From Marinifilum caeruleilacunae (GTDB lineage Bacteria; Bacteroidota; Bacteroidia; Bacteroidales; Marinifilaceae): a stretch of DNA of 64,000 nt. Shown here in pieces: positions 52,447 through 60,039 of the stretch. Both the position numbers and the translations under genes were made by a program. Position 1 is the first letter of the stretch. Every line of letters starts with the position of its first letter. The notes under the pieces were generated by a model. It saw only the letters and a list, made by a program, of their open reading frames with translations. It did not search any database and had not been told where the DNA came from. The stretch lies in the NCBI RefSeq assembly GCF_013141825.1, contig NZ_RZNH01000029.1, forward strand, positions 898 through 64,897, given 5' to 3'.

Positions 52447-53529
52447 ATGTCGATTAAAAAATACATAAAAGAGTACTTTTCTTATTCCACCTCGGAAAAG
52501 AGAGGGTTACTGGTATTATTAATAATACTGGTAATCGTTTTTGTGGTACCATCAATTTTTTCACGTAAATCTGAAAAATTGATTGTTGCTGATGAAAATA
52601 AAAAAGTGGATAGCATTATTGCATTGCTTCACCAGAAGAACGAATCTAAGAAAATTGAGTTGTTTGCTTTTAACCCCAATGATATTGAAAAGGAAGGTTT
52701 AATTCGTTTAGGATTGAAAGAATATCAAGTCAATAACATTGTAAAGTATAGAGAAAGCGGAGGAGTTTTTAAGGCAAAATCCGACTTTCGTAAAATATAT
52801 GGAATTAGCGATGAAGACTATAATCGTTTAAAAGATTATATTGTGATTAGGGGTTCGGATGGTAGGATGGTTAAAAGAAAAACTTCACATTCGAATGAGA
52901 ATCTGAAACTTTTCAAGTTTAATCCCAATACCATATCCAGTTCAGACTGGCAAAATTTGGGAGTAAAGCCGGTAATTTCAAATAGAATCAGAAAGTATTT
53001 GTCCACTGGAGCCAGGTTTAAAAGCGCTGATGATCTTTCCAAAATTTATGGTTTTGATCCTGTATTGTTGGAGAAACTTAGGCCCTATGTGCAAATACAT
53101 CCATCTAAAGAAAAGATGATTACTCATCAGATGATTGATTTAAATATGGCTGATACTACATTGTTAAGAAGCTTACCGGGCATTGGCAAAGTGCTATCGA
53201 GCAGAATTGTAAAATATAAGAACCTGCTGGGGGGCTACTATAATAAAGCGCAACTTACAGAAGTATATGGAATTTCTGAAGAAACCTATGGAAGAATTTC
53301 ACAAAGCGTGTGTGTGTCAACTAATGAGGTACAGAAAATCTTTATTAACCGGTGTACCGCTAAGGTGTTGGCTAAGCATCCATATCTTAGTATGAGGATG
53401 TCTACCGATATTATAAAATACAGGGAGCGGGTTGGGAAATATAACTCGATAGAGGAATTAAGGACGAAACATTTGCTGAGCGATAGTGTTTATCGAAAAG
53501 TAGAACCATACCTAAGTATAGACGAGTAG
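52447..53529 (+). CDS. ComEA-like multi-HhH membrane protein
   Basis: A 360-residue protein with an N-terminal helix (about 18-38) that anchors it, followed by at least four helix-hairpin-helix units: FNPNDIEKEGLIRLGLKEYQ (about 74), FNPNTISSSDWQNLGVKP (about 158), LNMADTTLLRSLPGIGKVL (about 233, the canonical HhH) and a last one near 310. Single ComEA proteins in competence bind incoming DNA in the periplasm with one HhH pair; this is a longer Bacteroidota form. The ATG starts only 10 nt after the terminator T-run, leaving almost no room for its own leader. Confidence 0.8.
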   Translation: MSIKKYIKEYFSYSTSEKRGLLVLLIILVIVFVVPSIFSRKSEKLIVADENKKVDSIIALLHQKNESKKIELFAFNPNDIEKEGLIRLGLKEYQVNNIVKYRESGGVFKAKSDFRKIYGISDEDYNRLKDYIVIRGSDGRMVKRKTSHSNENLKLFKFNPNTISSSDWQNLGVKPVISNRIRKYLSTGARFKSADDLSKIYGFDPVLLEKLRPYVQIHPSKEKMITHQMIDLNMADTTLLRSLPGIGKVLSSRIVKYKNLLGGYYNKAQLTEVYGISEETYGRISQSVCVSTNEVQKIFINRCTAKVLAKHPYLSMRMSTDIIKYRERVGKYNSIEELRTKHLLSDSVYRKVEPYLSIDE

Positions 53530-53636
53530 CAGGCTGCTCACTTGAGAATCATGCCTTATTTTCTTAACTTTATATTTCTGAAAATGGGCCTAAAATATTA
53601 GAATGGAGATATTTTCATGACTTTTTTCAAAATAAA

Positions 53637-53668
53637 TTTGAATTATAGTGATTGAATTAATAAATTTG
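53637..53668 (+). promoter_or_regulatory. Consensus promoter of rpsU operon
   Basis: TTTG (53637-53640), 20 nt, TAAATTTG (53661-53668). Predicted start near 53675, giving a leader of about 34 nt. Confidence 0.8.
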
Positions 53669-53695
53669 CGGCTCACTTAGAAAAACATAAATATT

Positions 53696-53702
53696 AAAGG
53701 AG
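53696..53702 (+). promoter_or_regulatory. Strong Shine-Dalgarno of rpsU
   Basis: AAAGGAG, 6 nt before the ATG. This is exceptional here, since most genes in the window have none. S21 is thought to control its own synthesis through this site in Bacteroidota. Confidence 0.7.
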
Positions 53703-53708
53703 AAAATT

Positions 53709-53900
53709 ATGATTGTTATTCCTATGAAAGAAGGCGAAAACATTGAAAGAGCCTTAAAAAAATTCAAAAGAAAATTTGAAAAGACTGGTGTAATCAAAGA
53801 GCTTAGAGGAAGACAGGTTTATAAAAAACCATCTGTTAAAAGAAGAGAAGAGAAATTACACGCAATCTACGTTCAGCAAATGCAACAAGCTGAAGATTGA
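53709..53900 (+). CDS. rpsU: Ribosomal protein S21
   Basis: A 63-residue small-subunit protein that is highly basic. MIVIPMKEGENIERALKKF and the C-terminal VKRREEKLHAIYVQQM match Bacteroidota S21. In flavobacterial ribosomes S21 helps to hide the anti-Shine-Dalgarno end of 16S rRNA, which may explain rare Shine-Dalgarno use in this phylum (recall). The gene has its own consensus promoter and a strong Shine-Dalgarno. It leads a unit with a Xer recombinase and hpf. Confidence 0.96.
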   Translation: MIVIPMKEGENIERALKKFKRKFEKTGVIKELRGRQVYKKPSVKRREEKLHAIYVQQMQQAED

Positions 53901-53977
53901 TTTTCTTTTGGATTAATTCCTTGATATCTTAATTTTTCGTATCTTGGATTATCCTGTTGGATAAATATCCTGGATGT

Positions 53978-54856
53978 ATGAGTTTTAAGGAATCTTTTCT
54001 GTCTTATTTACAATACGAAAAACGATATTCTGCACATACAGTTTTATCTTACGACTGTGATTTGACACAGTTTTTTGAATTTTATTCAGGTTCTGAAGAA
54101 TTTCAAATTGAAGATATCACCTTTAAAGATGTGCGAAGATGGATCGTTTTTTTAATGAATGAAGGTAAGACTTCACGAACTGTAAATAGGAAATTGTCCT
54201 CTTTAAAATCATTTTTTAAATACTTGCTTAGAGAGTCAGTGATTGATTCGAATCCGATGGACAGAGTGGTTGGGCCTAAGCAGGGGAAAAAGTTGCCTGG
54301 TTTTGTTGCAGAGCATGCAATGCAGGTGTTAAGAGAAATTGATTTTGGAGAAGGGTTTGAAGGTGTTCGGGATCGGTTGGTAGTTGAAATGTTTTACCAG
54401 ACAGGCATGCGATTGTCTGAGTTGATGAAACTTCAAGAGTCCAGTTTCGATAGATCGTCATCTTTAGTTAAAGTATTAGGAAAAAGAAATAAAGAAAGAA
54501 TCATTCCGGTAAGTGAAAGTTTGGTTGAGCTTCTTGATCAGTATTTGGAGCTTCGCTTTAAAACTTTTGGAAACTTGGATGGTTTTCTTTTTGTAACTAA
54601 AAAGGGGGTGCCTGTTTACGAAAAGTTGTTGTATAGAATCGTTACAAAACATTTGGCGAAAATTACAACAATGACCAAGCGAAGCCCACACGTTCTGAGA
54701 CACACTTTTGCAACTCACCTATTAAATAATGGGGCAGAGTTGAATGCGGTTAAAGAACTGTTGGGGCATTCGAACCTATCGGCAACACAGATTTATACTC
54801 ATACTACTTTTGAGCGTTTAAATAATATATATAAACAAGCTCATCCGCGAGCATAA
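53978..54856 (+). CDS. Tyrosine recombinase, XerC/XerD type
   Basis: A 292-residue site-specific recombinase. The N-terminal SAM-like core-binding domain (1-100) is followed by the catalytic domain with Arg145 (TGMRLSEL), Lys169 (LGKRNKERIIP), His238 and Arg241 (HVLRHTFATHLL), His264 (LGHSNLSATQ) and nucleophile Tyr273 (IYTHT). All six catalytic residues are present. It is probably the chromosome-dimer resolvase XerC or XerD rather than a phage integrase, given its size and its place between rpsU and hpf. ATG at 53978 is preferred to TTG at 53957. Confidence 0.9.
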   Translation: MSFKESFLSYLQYEKRYSAHTVLSYDCDLTQFFEFYSGSEEFQIEDITFKDVRRWIVFLMNEGKTSRTVNRKLSSLKSFFKYLLRESVIDSNPMDRVVGPKQGKKLPGFVAEHAMQVLREIDFGEGFEGVRDRLVVEMFYQTGMRLSELMKLQESSFDRSSSLVKVLGKRNKERIIPVSESLVELLDQYLELRFKTFGNLDGFLFVTKKGVPVYEKLLYRIVTKHLAKITTMTKRSPHVLRHTFATHLLNNGAELNAVKELLGHSNLSATQIYTHTTFERLNNIYKQAHPRA

Positions 54857-54861
54857 ATTTT

Positions 54862-54866
54862 GGAGG
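54862..54866 (+). promoter_or_regulatory. Shine-Dalgarno of hpf
   Basis: GGAGG, 8 nt before the ATG at 54875. One of few strong Shine-Dalgarno sites in the window. Confidence 0.6.
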
Positions 54867-54874
54867 ATTAGAAT

Positions 54875-55171
54875 ATGATTAACATTCAATCAATCGGTTT
54901 TGTTGCTGATGTGAAATTGGAAAATTTCATTGAAAATAAGCTTGGAAAAATAATGAAGCTCAACAGCGATGTTGTTGGCGCTGAGGTTTTTCTTAGGGTT
55001 GAAAAGTCTGATGTTACCGAAAATAAGGTAGTAGAAATCAACCTTGATATTAAAGGTGCAAATGTATTTGCGAAAAAGCAAAGTAAGACATTTGAAGAGG
55101 CAGCAGATATGGCTGCTGATGCATTGCGAAAGCAAGTAGTGAAACACAAAGAAAAACTAAGAGCAAAATAA
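54875..55171 (+). CDS. hpf: Ribosome hibernation-promoting factor
   Basis: A 98-residue short HPF/RaiA-family protein (beta-alpha-beta-beta-beta-alpha). GFVADVKLENFIENKLGKI, VEINLDIKGANVFAKKQSKTFEEAADMAADALRKQVVKHKEK are characteristic (quoted as separate strands and helix). It binds the 30S decoding site and helps to store inactive ribosomes. It lacks the C-terminal dimerisation domain of long HPF. It follows the Xer gene by 18 nt and precedes the tRNA-tuf promoter. Confidence 0.92.
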   Translation: MINIQSIGFVADVKLENFIENKLGKIMKLNSDVVGAEVFLRVEKSDVTENKVVEINLDIKGANVFAKKQSKTFEEAADMAADALRKQVVKHKEKLRAK

Positions 55172-55192
55172 TTAGAAAAAAGCACTGATTAT

Positions 55193-55224
55193 TTTGTGAT
55201 AAATTTAAAATATTTTTACATTTG
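55193..55224 (+). promoter_or_regulatory. Consensus promoter of tRNA-tuf operon
   Basis: TTTG (55193-55196), 20 nt, TACATTTG (55217-55224), about 52 nt before the first tRNA. Predicted start near 55231. Confidence 0.85.
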
Positions 55225-55270
55225 CAAACCATTTTTAGGGAAAAGTATGCCTGTTAAATAGATGGTTTGC
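55224..55270 (+). other. Inverted repeat in tRNA-tuf leader
   Basis: Perfect 9-bp repeat GCAAACCAT (55224-55232) with ATGGTTTGC (55262-55270), overlapping the transcription start. It could be an operator or a leader hairpin. Confidence 0.5.
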
Positions 55271-55276
55271 ATTTTT

Positions 55277-55350
55277 GCCGATGTAGCTCAGCTGGCTAGA
55301 GCAGCTGATTTGTAATCAGCAGGTCGTGGGTTCGAGTCCCTCCATCGGCT
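55277..55350 (+). tRNA. tRNA-Thr(TGT)
   Basis: 74 nt, acceptor GCCGATG with CATCGGC, anticodon loop TTTGTAA, T-loop TTCGAGT. First tRNA of the tuf operon. Identical to the copy at 20888 on the other strand. Confidence 0.96.
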
Positions 55351-55366
55351 CTAAAAATAACATACT

Positions 55367-55449
55367 GGGGAGATACCAAAGTGGCCAACTGGGGCGGACT
55401 GTAACTCCGCTGACTTTCGTCTTCGTAGGTTCGAATCCTGCTCTCCCCA
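55367..55449 (+). tRNA. tRNA-Tyr(GTA)
   Basis: 83 nt class II tRNA with a long variable arm. Acceptor GGGGAGA with TCTCCCC, anticodon loop CTGTAAC (GTA). Confidence 0.95.
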
Positions 55450-55459
55450 CTGGTAAACG

Positions 55460-55486
55460 AAAAGAAACATTTTTGTTTCTTTTTTT
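55460..55486 (+). terminator. Terminator-like hairpin inside tRNA operon
   Basis: Stem AAAAGAAACA with TGTTTCTTTT, TTTT loop, then more T. It lies between tRNA-Tyr and tRNA-Gly, so may reduce or process the transcript. Confidence 0.5.
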
Positions 55487-55559
55487 GCGGGAATAGCTCA
55501 GTTGATAGAGCATCAGCCTTCCAAGCTGAGGGTCGCGGGTTTGAGTCCCGTTTCCCGCT
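55487..55559 (+). tRNA. tRNA-Gly(TCC)
   Basis: 73 nt, acceptor GCGGGAA with TTCCCGC, anticodon loop CTTCCAA (TCC). Confidence 0.95.
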
Positions 55560-55570
55560 CAAATACGTTT

Positions 55571-55642
55571 GCCGTTGTAGCTCAGGGGTAGAGCGCTTCC
55601 TTGGTAAGGAAGAGGTCACGAGTTCAAATCTCGTCAATGGCT
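55571..55642 (+). tRNA. tRNA-Thr(GGT)
   Basis: 72 nt, acceptor GCCGTTG with CAATGGC, anticodon loop TTGGTAA (GGT). Identical to the copy at 20971 on the other strand. Confidence 0.96.
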
Positions 55643-55700
55643 CAAGAAATTTAAAGTATTGTTTTTAATTGTTGTCTAATATTAATTAATATTTGGAGTT

Positions 55701-56888
55701 ATGGCTAAAGAACATTTTGACAGGTCAAAACCACACGTAAATATTGGTACCATTGGTCACGTTGACCACGGTAAAACTACTTTGACTGCCGCTATTACAA
55801 CTGTATTAGCAAAAAAAGGTTTGTCTGAAGTGAAATCATTCGATTCTATCGATAACGCTCCTGAGGAGAAGGAGAGAGGTATTACTATTAATACTGCTCA
55901 CGTAGAATACCAAACTGCTAACCGTCACTACGCTCACGTTGACTGTCCAGGTCACGCGGATTACGTAAAGAACATGGTAACTGGTGCTGCTCAGATGGAT
56001 GGTGCTATTTTGGTTTGTGCTGCAACTGATGGTCCTATGCCTCAAACTCGCGAGCACATCCTATTAGCTCGTCAGGTAAATGTACCTAAGATCGTTGTTT
56101 TCTTGAACAAAGTTGACATGGTTGACGATGCAGAGATGCTTGAGTTAGTAGAAATGGAAGTTCGTGAATTGTTGGATTTCTATGAATTCGACGGTGATAA
56201 CACTCCTATCATCGCTGGTTCTGCTCTAGGTGGATTGAACGGTGAAGCTGAGTGGGAAGATAAAATCATGGAGTTGATGGATGCAGTTGATACTTGGATT
56301 CCACTTCCTCCACGTGATGTAGATAAGGCTTTCTTGATGCCAGTTGAGGATGTATTCTCTATTACTGGTCGTGGTACTGTAGCTACTGGTCGTATCGAAA
56401 CTGGTATCGTAAAAACTGGTGAAGAAGTTCAGATCATTGGTCTTGGTGCTGAAGGTATGAAGTCTGTAATTACTGGTGTTGAGATGTTCCGTAAGATTTT
56501 GGACGAAGGTCAAGCTGGTGATAACGTAGGTCTATTGTTAAGAGGTGTTGACAAAACTGCTATCAAGCGTGGTATGGTTATCTGTCACCCTAACACAATT
56601 ACTCCTCACACTAAGATTAAAGCTGAGGTTTACGTATTGAAGAAAGAAGAAGGTGGACGTCACACTCCATTCCACAACAAATACCGTCCTCAATTCTACA
56701 TCAGAACTCTTGATGTAACTGGTGAGATTACTCTTCCAGAAGGAGTTGAAATGGTAATGCCTGGTGATAACGTAACAATTAACGTTGAGTTGATTACTCC
56801 AGTAGCATGTGATTTAGGTCTACGTTTCGCTATCCGTGAAGGTGGTAGAACTGTAGGTGCTGGTCAGATTACTGAAATCGTTGACTAA
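55701..56888 (+). CDS. tuf: Elongation factor Tu
   Basis: A 395-residue GTPase that delivers aminoacyl-tRNA to the ribosome. GTP-binding motifs are GHVDHGKTT (18-26), [17 protein letters not shown], and SAL with GITI switch I (here [13 protein letters not shown]). Domains 2 and 3 are complete, ending [15 protein letters not shown]. Codon bias is extreme, as expected. GGAG lies 3 nt before the ATG. It sits in the standard Bacteroidota order between four tRNAs and tRNA-Trp-secE. A hairpin follows the stop codon. Confidence 0.98.
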   Translation: MAKEHFDRSKPHVNIGTIGHVDHGKTTLTAAITTVLAKKGLSEVKSFDSIDNAPEEKERGITINTAHVEYQTANRHYAHVDCPGHADYVKNMVTGAAQMDGAILVCAATDGPMPQTREHILLARQVNVPKIVVFLNKVDMVDDAEMLELVEMEVRELLDFYEFDGDNTPIIAGSALGGLNGEAEWEDKIMELMDAVDTWIPLPPRDVDKAFLMPVEDVFSITGRGTVATGRIETGIVKTGEEVQIIGLGAEGMKSVITGVEMFRKILDEGQAGDNVGLLLRGVDKTAIKRGMVICHPNTITPHTKIKAEVYVLKKEEGGRHTPFHNKYRPQFYIRTLDVTGEITLPEGVEMVMPGDNVTINVELITPVACDLGLRFAIREGGRTVGAGQITEIVD

Positions 56889-56903
56889 TTAGTGCATAAT
56901 ATA

Positions 56904-56933
56904 AAGATTGATCCGTGAATTCGGATCAATCTT
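56904..56933 (+). terminator. Hairpin after tuf
   Basis: Perfect 12-bp stem AAGATTGATCCG with CGGATCAATCTT, no proper T-run. It may act as a partial terminator or as an RNase site before tRNA-Trp. Confidence 0.6.
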
Positions 56934-56940
56934 CTTATAG

Positions 56941-57013
56941 ACGGGTGTAGCTCAGTTGGTAGAGCACTGGTCTCCAAAACCAGGTGTCGGGAGTTCGAGT
57001 CTCTCCTCCCGTG
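56941..57013 (+). tRNA. tRNA-Trp(CCA)
   Basis: 73 nt, acceptor ACGGGTG with CTCCCGT (one U-U mismatch at 6-67), anticodon loop CTCCAAA (CCA). Lies 17 nt before secE. Confidence 0.94.
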
Positions 57014-57030
57014 CAAAGATTATTTGCCTT

Positions 57031-57222
57031 ATGAAACTAAAAATCTATATTGAAGAAGTTTATAAAGAACTAGTTCAAAAAGTATCTTGGCCATCATGGT
57101 CTGAACTCCAAAGCAGTGCAATTGTAGTAATGATTGCTTCCACTATTATTGCTCTTGTGATATTCGTAATGGATATGGGGTTCAAGAATTTGATGGATTT
57201 TATATATGATATGTTACACTAA
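57031..57222 (+). CDS. secE: Preprotein translocase subunit SecE
   Basis: A 63-residue single-span inner-membrane subunit of SecYEG. The amphipathic helix IEEVYKELVQKVSWPSWSELQ (first half) contains the WPSW signature, and one transmembrane helix spans about 29-50. ATG at 57031 is chosen because any longer frame would read through tRNA-Trp. Operon member upstream of nusG (19-nt gap). Confidence 0.94.
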   Translation: MKLKIYIEEVYKELVQKVSWPSWSELQSSAIVVMIASTIIALVIFVMDMGFKNLMDFIYDMLH

Positions 57223-57241
57223 TAATTCCTTTTAGAAAAAG

Positions 57242-57790
57242 ATGGCTGAAATTGAAAGAAAATGGTATGTTCTTAGGACTGTAGGAGGAAAAGAAAAGAA
57301 GGTCAAAGAATATATTGATAGCGAAATTTCCAATCTAGGTCTAACGGAATATGTGTCACAGGTTCTCATTCCTACCGAAAAAGTATTTCAGGTGCGAAAC
57401 GGGAAGAAGATCAGCAAGGAAAGAATTTTCTTACCTGGCTATGTTCTGATCGAAGCAGCACTCGTTGGAGAAATTCCTCACATCCTTCGTAATATTACGA
57501 ATGTGATTGGCTTCCTGGGGGATACCAAGGGCGGCGATCCTACTCCTATGCGTATGTCAGAAGTGAACCGCATATTGGGTAAAGTCGATGAATTGGCTGG
57601 CAAAGATGAGGAGATTAATATTCCTTACTATGTTGGCGAAATGGTTAAAGTGACTGATGGACCATTTAATGGTTTTACCGGTGTGATTGAAGAGGTGAAT
57701 GCAGAGAAGAAAAAACTGAAAGTAATGGTTAAGATCTTCGGACGTAAGACTCCTCTTGAATTAAGTTTCATGCAGGTAGAAAAAGAATAA
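57242..57790 (+). CDS. nusG: Transcription termination/antitermination factor NusG
   Basis: A 182-residue NusG with an NGN domain (1-115, [20 protein letters not shown] and LPGYVLIEA) and a KOW domain near 125-180 ([22 protein letters not shown]). It binds RNA polymerase and links it to ribosome or Rho. Length is typical of Bacteroidota. Directly followed by rplK. Confidence 0.97.
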   Translation: MAEIERKWYVLRTVGGKEKKVKEYIDSEISNLGLTEYVSQVLIPTEKVFQVRNGKKISKERIFLPGYVLIEAALVGEIPHILRNITNVIGFLGDTKGGDPTPMRMSEVNRILGKVDELAGKDEEINIPYYVGEMVKVTDGPFNGFTGVIEEVNAEKKKLKVMVKIFGRKTPLELSFMQVEKE

Positions 57791-57815
57791 TTAAATCCTT
57801 TAGAAAAGTAAAGCT

Positions 57816-58259
57816 ATGGCTAAAGAAGTTGCAGGATTAATCAAATTGCAGATCAAAGGTGGTGCTGCAAATCCTTCACCCCCTGTAGGACCTGCGTTGG
57901 GTGCTAAAGGGGTTAATATCATGGATTTTTGTAAGCAATTCAATGCAAGAACTCAAGATCAGGCTGGAAAAGTAATCCCTGTTGTGATTACTGTTTATTC
58001 TGATAGTTCGTTTGAATTTATTACAAAAACTCCTCCTGTTGCTGTACAAATTTTAGAGGCTGCAAAATTAAAATCAGGTTCTCCAGAATCTAACCGTAAG
58101 AAAGTTGGTTCAATTACCTGGGATCAAGTTCGCGAGATCGCAGAGGGGAAAATGAAAGATTTGAATGCTTTTAAAGTAGAAAGCGCCATGAGTATGGTTG
58201 CTGGTACGGCAAGAAGTATGGGTGTCACAATTTCTGGTGATAATCCTCTTAATCAATAA
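57816..58259 (+). CDS. rplK: Ribosomal protein L11
   Basis: A 147-residue L11 of the GTPase-associated centre. [20 protein letters not shown] and the RNA-binding C-terminal [14 protein letters not shown] with GTARSMGV are conserved. Operon position between nusG and rplA is standard. Confidence 0.98.
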   Translation: MAKEVAGLIKLQIKGGAANPSPPVGPALGAKGVNIMDFCKQFNARTQDQAGKVIPVVITVYSDSSFEFITKTPPVAVQILEAAKLKSGSPESNRKKVGSITWDQVREIAEGKMKDLNAFKVESAMSMVAGTARSMGVTISGDNPLNQ

Positions 58260-58279
58260 TTTTAAACACTGCAATTAAA

Positions 58280-58972
58280 ATGGGTAAACTAACGAAAAAT
58301 AGAAAGTTAGCTTCAGAAAAAGTGGATACTGATAAGCTATATTCTATCGACGAAGCAGCGAAATTGGTTAAGGAGATTACATCAACCAAATTTGATGCCT
58401 CAGTGGATATGGATGTTCGCTTAGGAGTTGACCCGAGAAAAGCTAATCAAATGGTACGTGGTGTTGTTACACTTCCTCACGGTACTGGTAAAGAAGTTCG
58501 TGTTTTGGTTCTTTGTACTCCTGATAAGGAAGAAGAAGCAAAAGCAGCAGGTGCTGACTATGTTGGCCTTGACGACTATGTTGCCAAAATCAAAGGAGGT
58601 TGGACCGACGTTGACGTAATCATCACCATGCCTACTGTAATGGCGAAAGTTGGTGCACTTGGACGTGTATTAGGGCCACGTGGTTTAATGCCAAACCCTA
58701 AGTCTGGTACAGTAACTATGGATATCGCTAAAGCAGTTGCTGAAGTGAAAGCTGGTAAGATTGATTTTAAGGTCGATAAGTACGGTATCATTCACTCATC
58801 AATCGGTAAAGTGTCTTTCGAGGCAGATAAAATCATGGATAACGCTAAAGAATTTGTTGGCATTATCAATAAATTGAAACCATCTGCAGCAAAAGGAACT
58901 TATATCAAGAGTGTTTACCTGTCAAGCACAATGAGTCTTGGACTTCAAATTGATCCAAGAACACTTGACTAA
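58280..58972 (+). CDS. rplA: Ribosomal protein L1
   Basis: A 230-residue L1 of the ribosomal exit-site stalk. [22 protein letters not shown] (shortened), [14 protein letters not shown] and the closing [12 protein letters not shown] are signatures. In other bacteria L1 represses its own operon by binding the leader; no such leader is evident in the 20-nt rplK-rplA gap. Confidence 0.98.
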   Translation: MGKLTKNRKLASEKVDTDKLYSIDEAAKLVKEITSTKFDASVDMDVRLGVDPRKANQMVRGVVTLPHGTGKEVRVLVLCTPDKEEEAKAAGADYVGLDDYVAKIKGGWTDVDVIITMPTVMAKVGALGRVLGPRGLMPNPKSGTVTMDIAKAVAEVKAGKIDFKVDKYGIIHSSIGKVSFEADKIMDNAKEFVGIINKLKPSAAKGTYIKSVYLSSTMSLGLQIDPRTLD

Positions 58973-59001
58973 TTAAAAATTTAATCAAGATCTTAGTAAT
59001 C

Positions 59002-59520
59002 ATGAAAAAGGAACAAAAAATTCAGATTATTGATAGCTTGACGGAAGAAATCAATGCGTCAAACCACTTCTACCTTACTGACATCTCAGAAATGAATGCT
59101 GAAGATACTTCGGCACTTCGTAGAGCATGTTTCGAGAAAGATATTAAGTTGGTTGTTGTAAAAAACACCCTTCTTAGAATCGCTTTAGAAAAGGCAGAAG
59201 GTGAGTTTGAAGGACTAGATAATGTACTTAAGGGAGCTACTTCTCTTATGCTTACAGAAACTGGTAACCTTCCTGCGAAGCTTATCAAAGAGTTCCGTAA
59301 GGAACATGATAAACCTATCCTGAAAGCGGCTTACGTTGAAGAATCGCTTTATGTTGGTGATAACGAGCTTGAAGCTCTTACTACCATTAAATCTAAAGAA
59401 GAACTTATTGGAGATATCGTTGCATTGCTTCAATCACCAATCAAGAATGTTGTGTCTTCTTTGGAATCAGGAAAGAATATCCTAGCTGGTGTTGTGAAAA
59501 CACTTTCAGAAAAAGAGTAA
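59002..59520 (+). CDS. rplJ: Ribosomal protein L10
   Basis: A 172-residue L10, which anchors the L7/L12 stalk. The KNTLLRIAL motif and C-terminal helix ending LAGVVKTLSEKE are conserved. The gap from rplA is only 29 nt, so a long L10 leader as in E. coli is absent. Confidence 0.97.
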   Translation: MKKEQKIQIIDSLTEEINASNHFYLTDISEMNAEDTSALRRACFEKDIKLVVVKNTLLRIALEKAEGEFEGLDNVLKGATSLMLTETGNLPAKLIKEFRKEHDKPILKAAYVEESLYVGDNELEALTTIKSKEELIGDIVALLQSPIKNVVSSLESGKNILAGVVKTLSEKE

Positions 59521-59559
59521 TATATTTAGAGTAATTAAATTTTAAAAACTGAAGGAAAA

Positions 59560-59934
59560 ATGGCAGATTTAAAAAAGTTTGCAGAAGAATTAGTTAATTT
59601 GACTGTTAAGGAAGTAAATGAATTAGCTGAAATCTTAAAAGAAGAATACGGAATTGAGCCAGCTGCTGCTGCTGCAGTTGTTGCTGGACCTGCTGCTGGC
59701 GCTGAAGGTGGTGCTGCTGAGCAAACTGAGTTTGACGTAATTCTTACTGCTGCTGGTGGTTCTAAACTAGCGGTTGTTAAATTGGTTAAAGAATTAACTG
59801 GTTTAGGTCTTAAAGAAGCTAAGGCTGCAGTTGACGCTGCTCCAGCTCCATTGAAAGAGAAAGTTTCTAAAGAAGAAGCTGAAGCACTTAAAGCACAATT
59901 AGAAGAAGCGGGAGCTGAAGTTGAGCTTAAATAG
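59560..59934 (+). CDS. rplL: Ribosomal protein L7/L12
   Basis: A 124-residue stalk protein. An N-terminal dimerisation helix (1-35), an Ala/Gly-rich hinge ([17 protein letters not shown]) and the C-terminal factor-binding domain with [20 protein letters not shown] and [21 protein letters not shown] are all present. It is the last ribosomal gene before the attenuator and rpoB. Confidence 0.98.
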   Translation: MADLKKFAEELVNLTVKEVNELAEILKEEYGIEPAAAAAVVAGPAAGAEGGAAEQTEFDVILTAAGGSKLAVVKLVKELTGLGLKEAKAAVDAAPAPLKEKVSKEEAEALKAQLEEAGAEVELK

Positions 59935-59964
59935 AAGCACTAAAACCTATATATAAGGTTATTT

Positions 59965-60000
59965 GGTTTAGAGTTCCTAACCGGGACTCTAAGCCTTTTT
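59965..60000 (+). terminator. Attenuator between rplL and rpoB
   Basis: 13-bp stem (59965-59977 with 59983-59995, two G-U pairs), 5-nt loop, TTTTT. It should allow partial readthrough, adjusting ribosomal protein and polymerase levels. Confidence 0.8.
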
Positions 60001-60039
60001 GTTGTTTATTATCGTTTAGGTTCAATTAATTTTAAGTAA

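Noticed and set aside
53978-54856. Phage or transposon integrase
   Set aside because: Size, complete XerC/D motifs and the rpsU-hpf-tuf neighbourhood fit the chromosomal recombinase; no phage genes or att repeats nearby.
56956-57030. N-terminal extension of secE
   Set aside because: It would be translated from tRNA-Trp; ATG at 57031 matches SecE.
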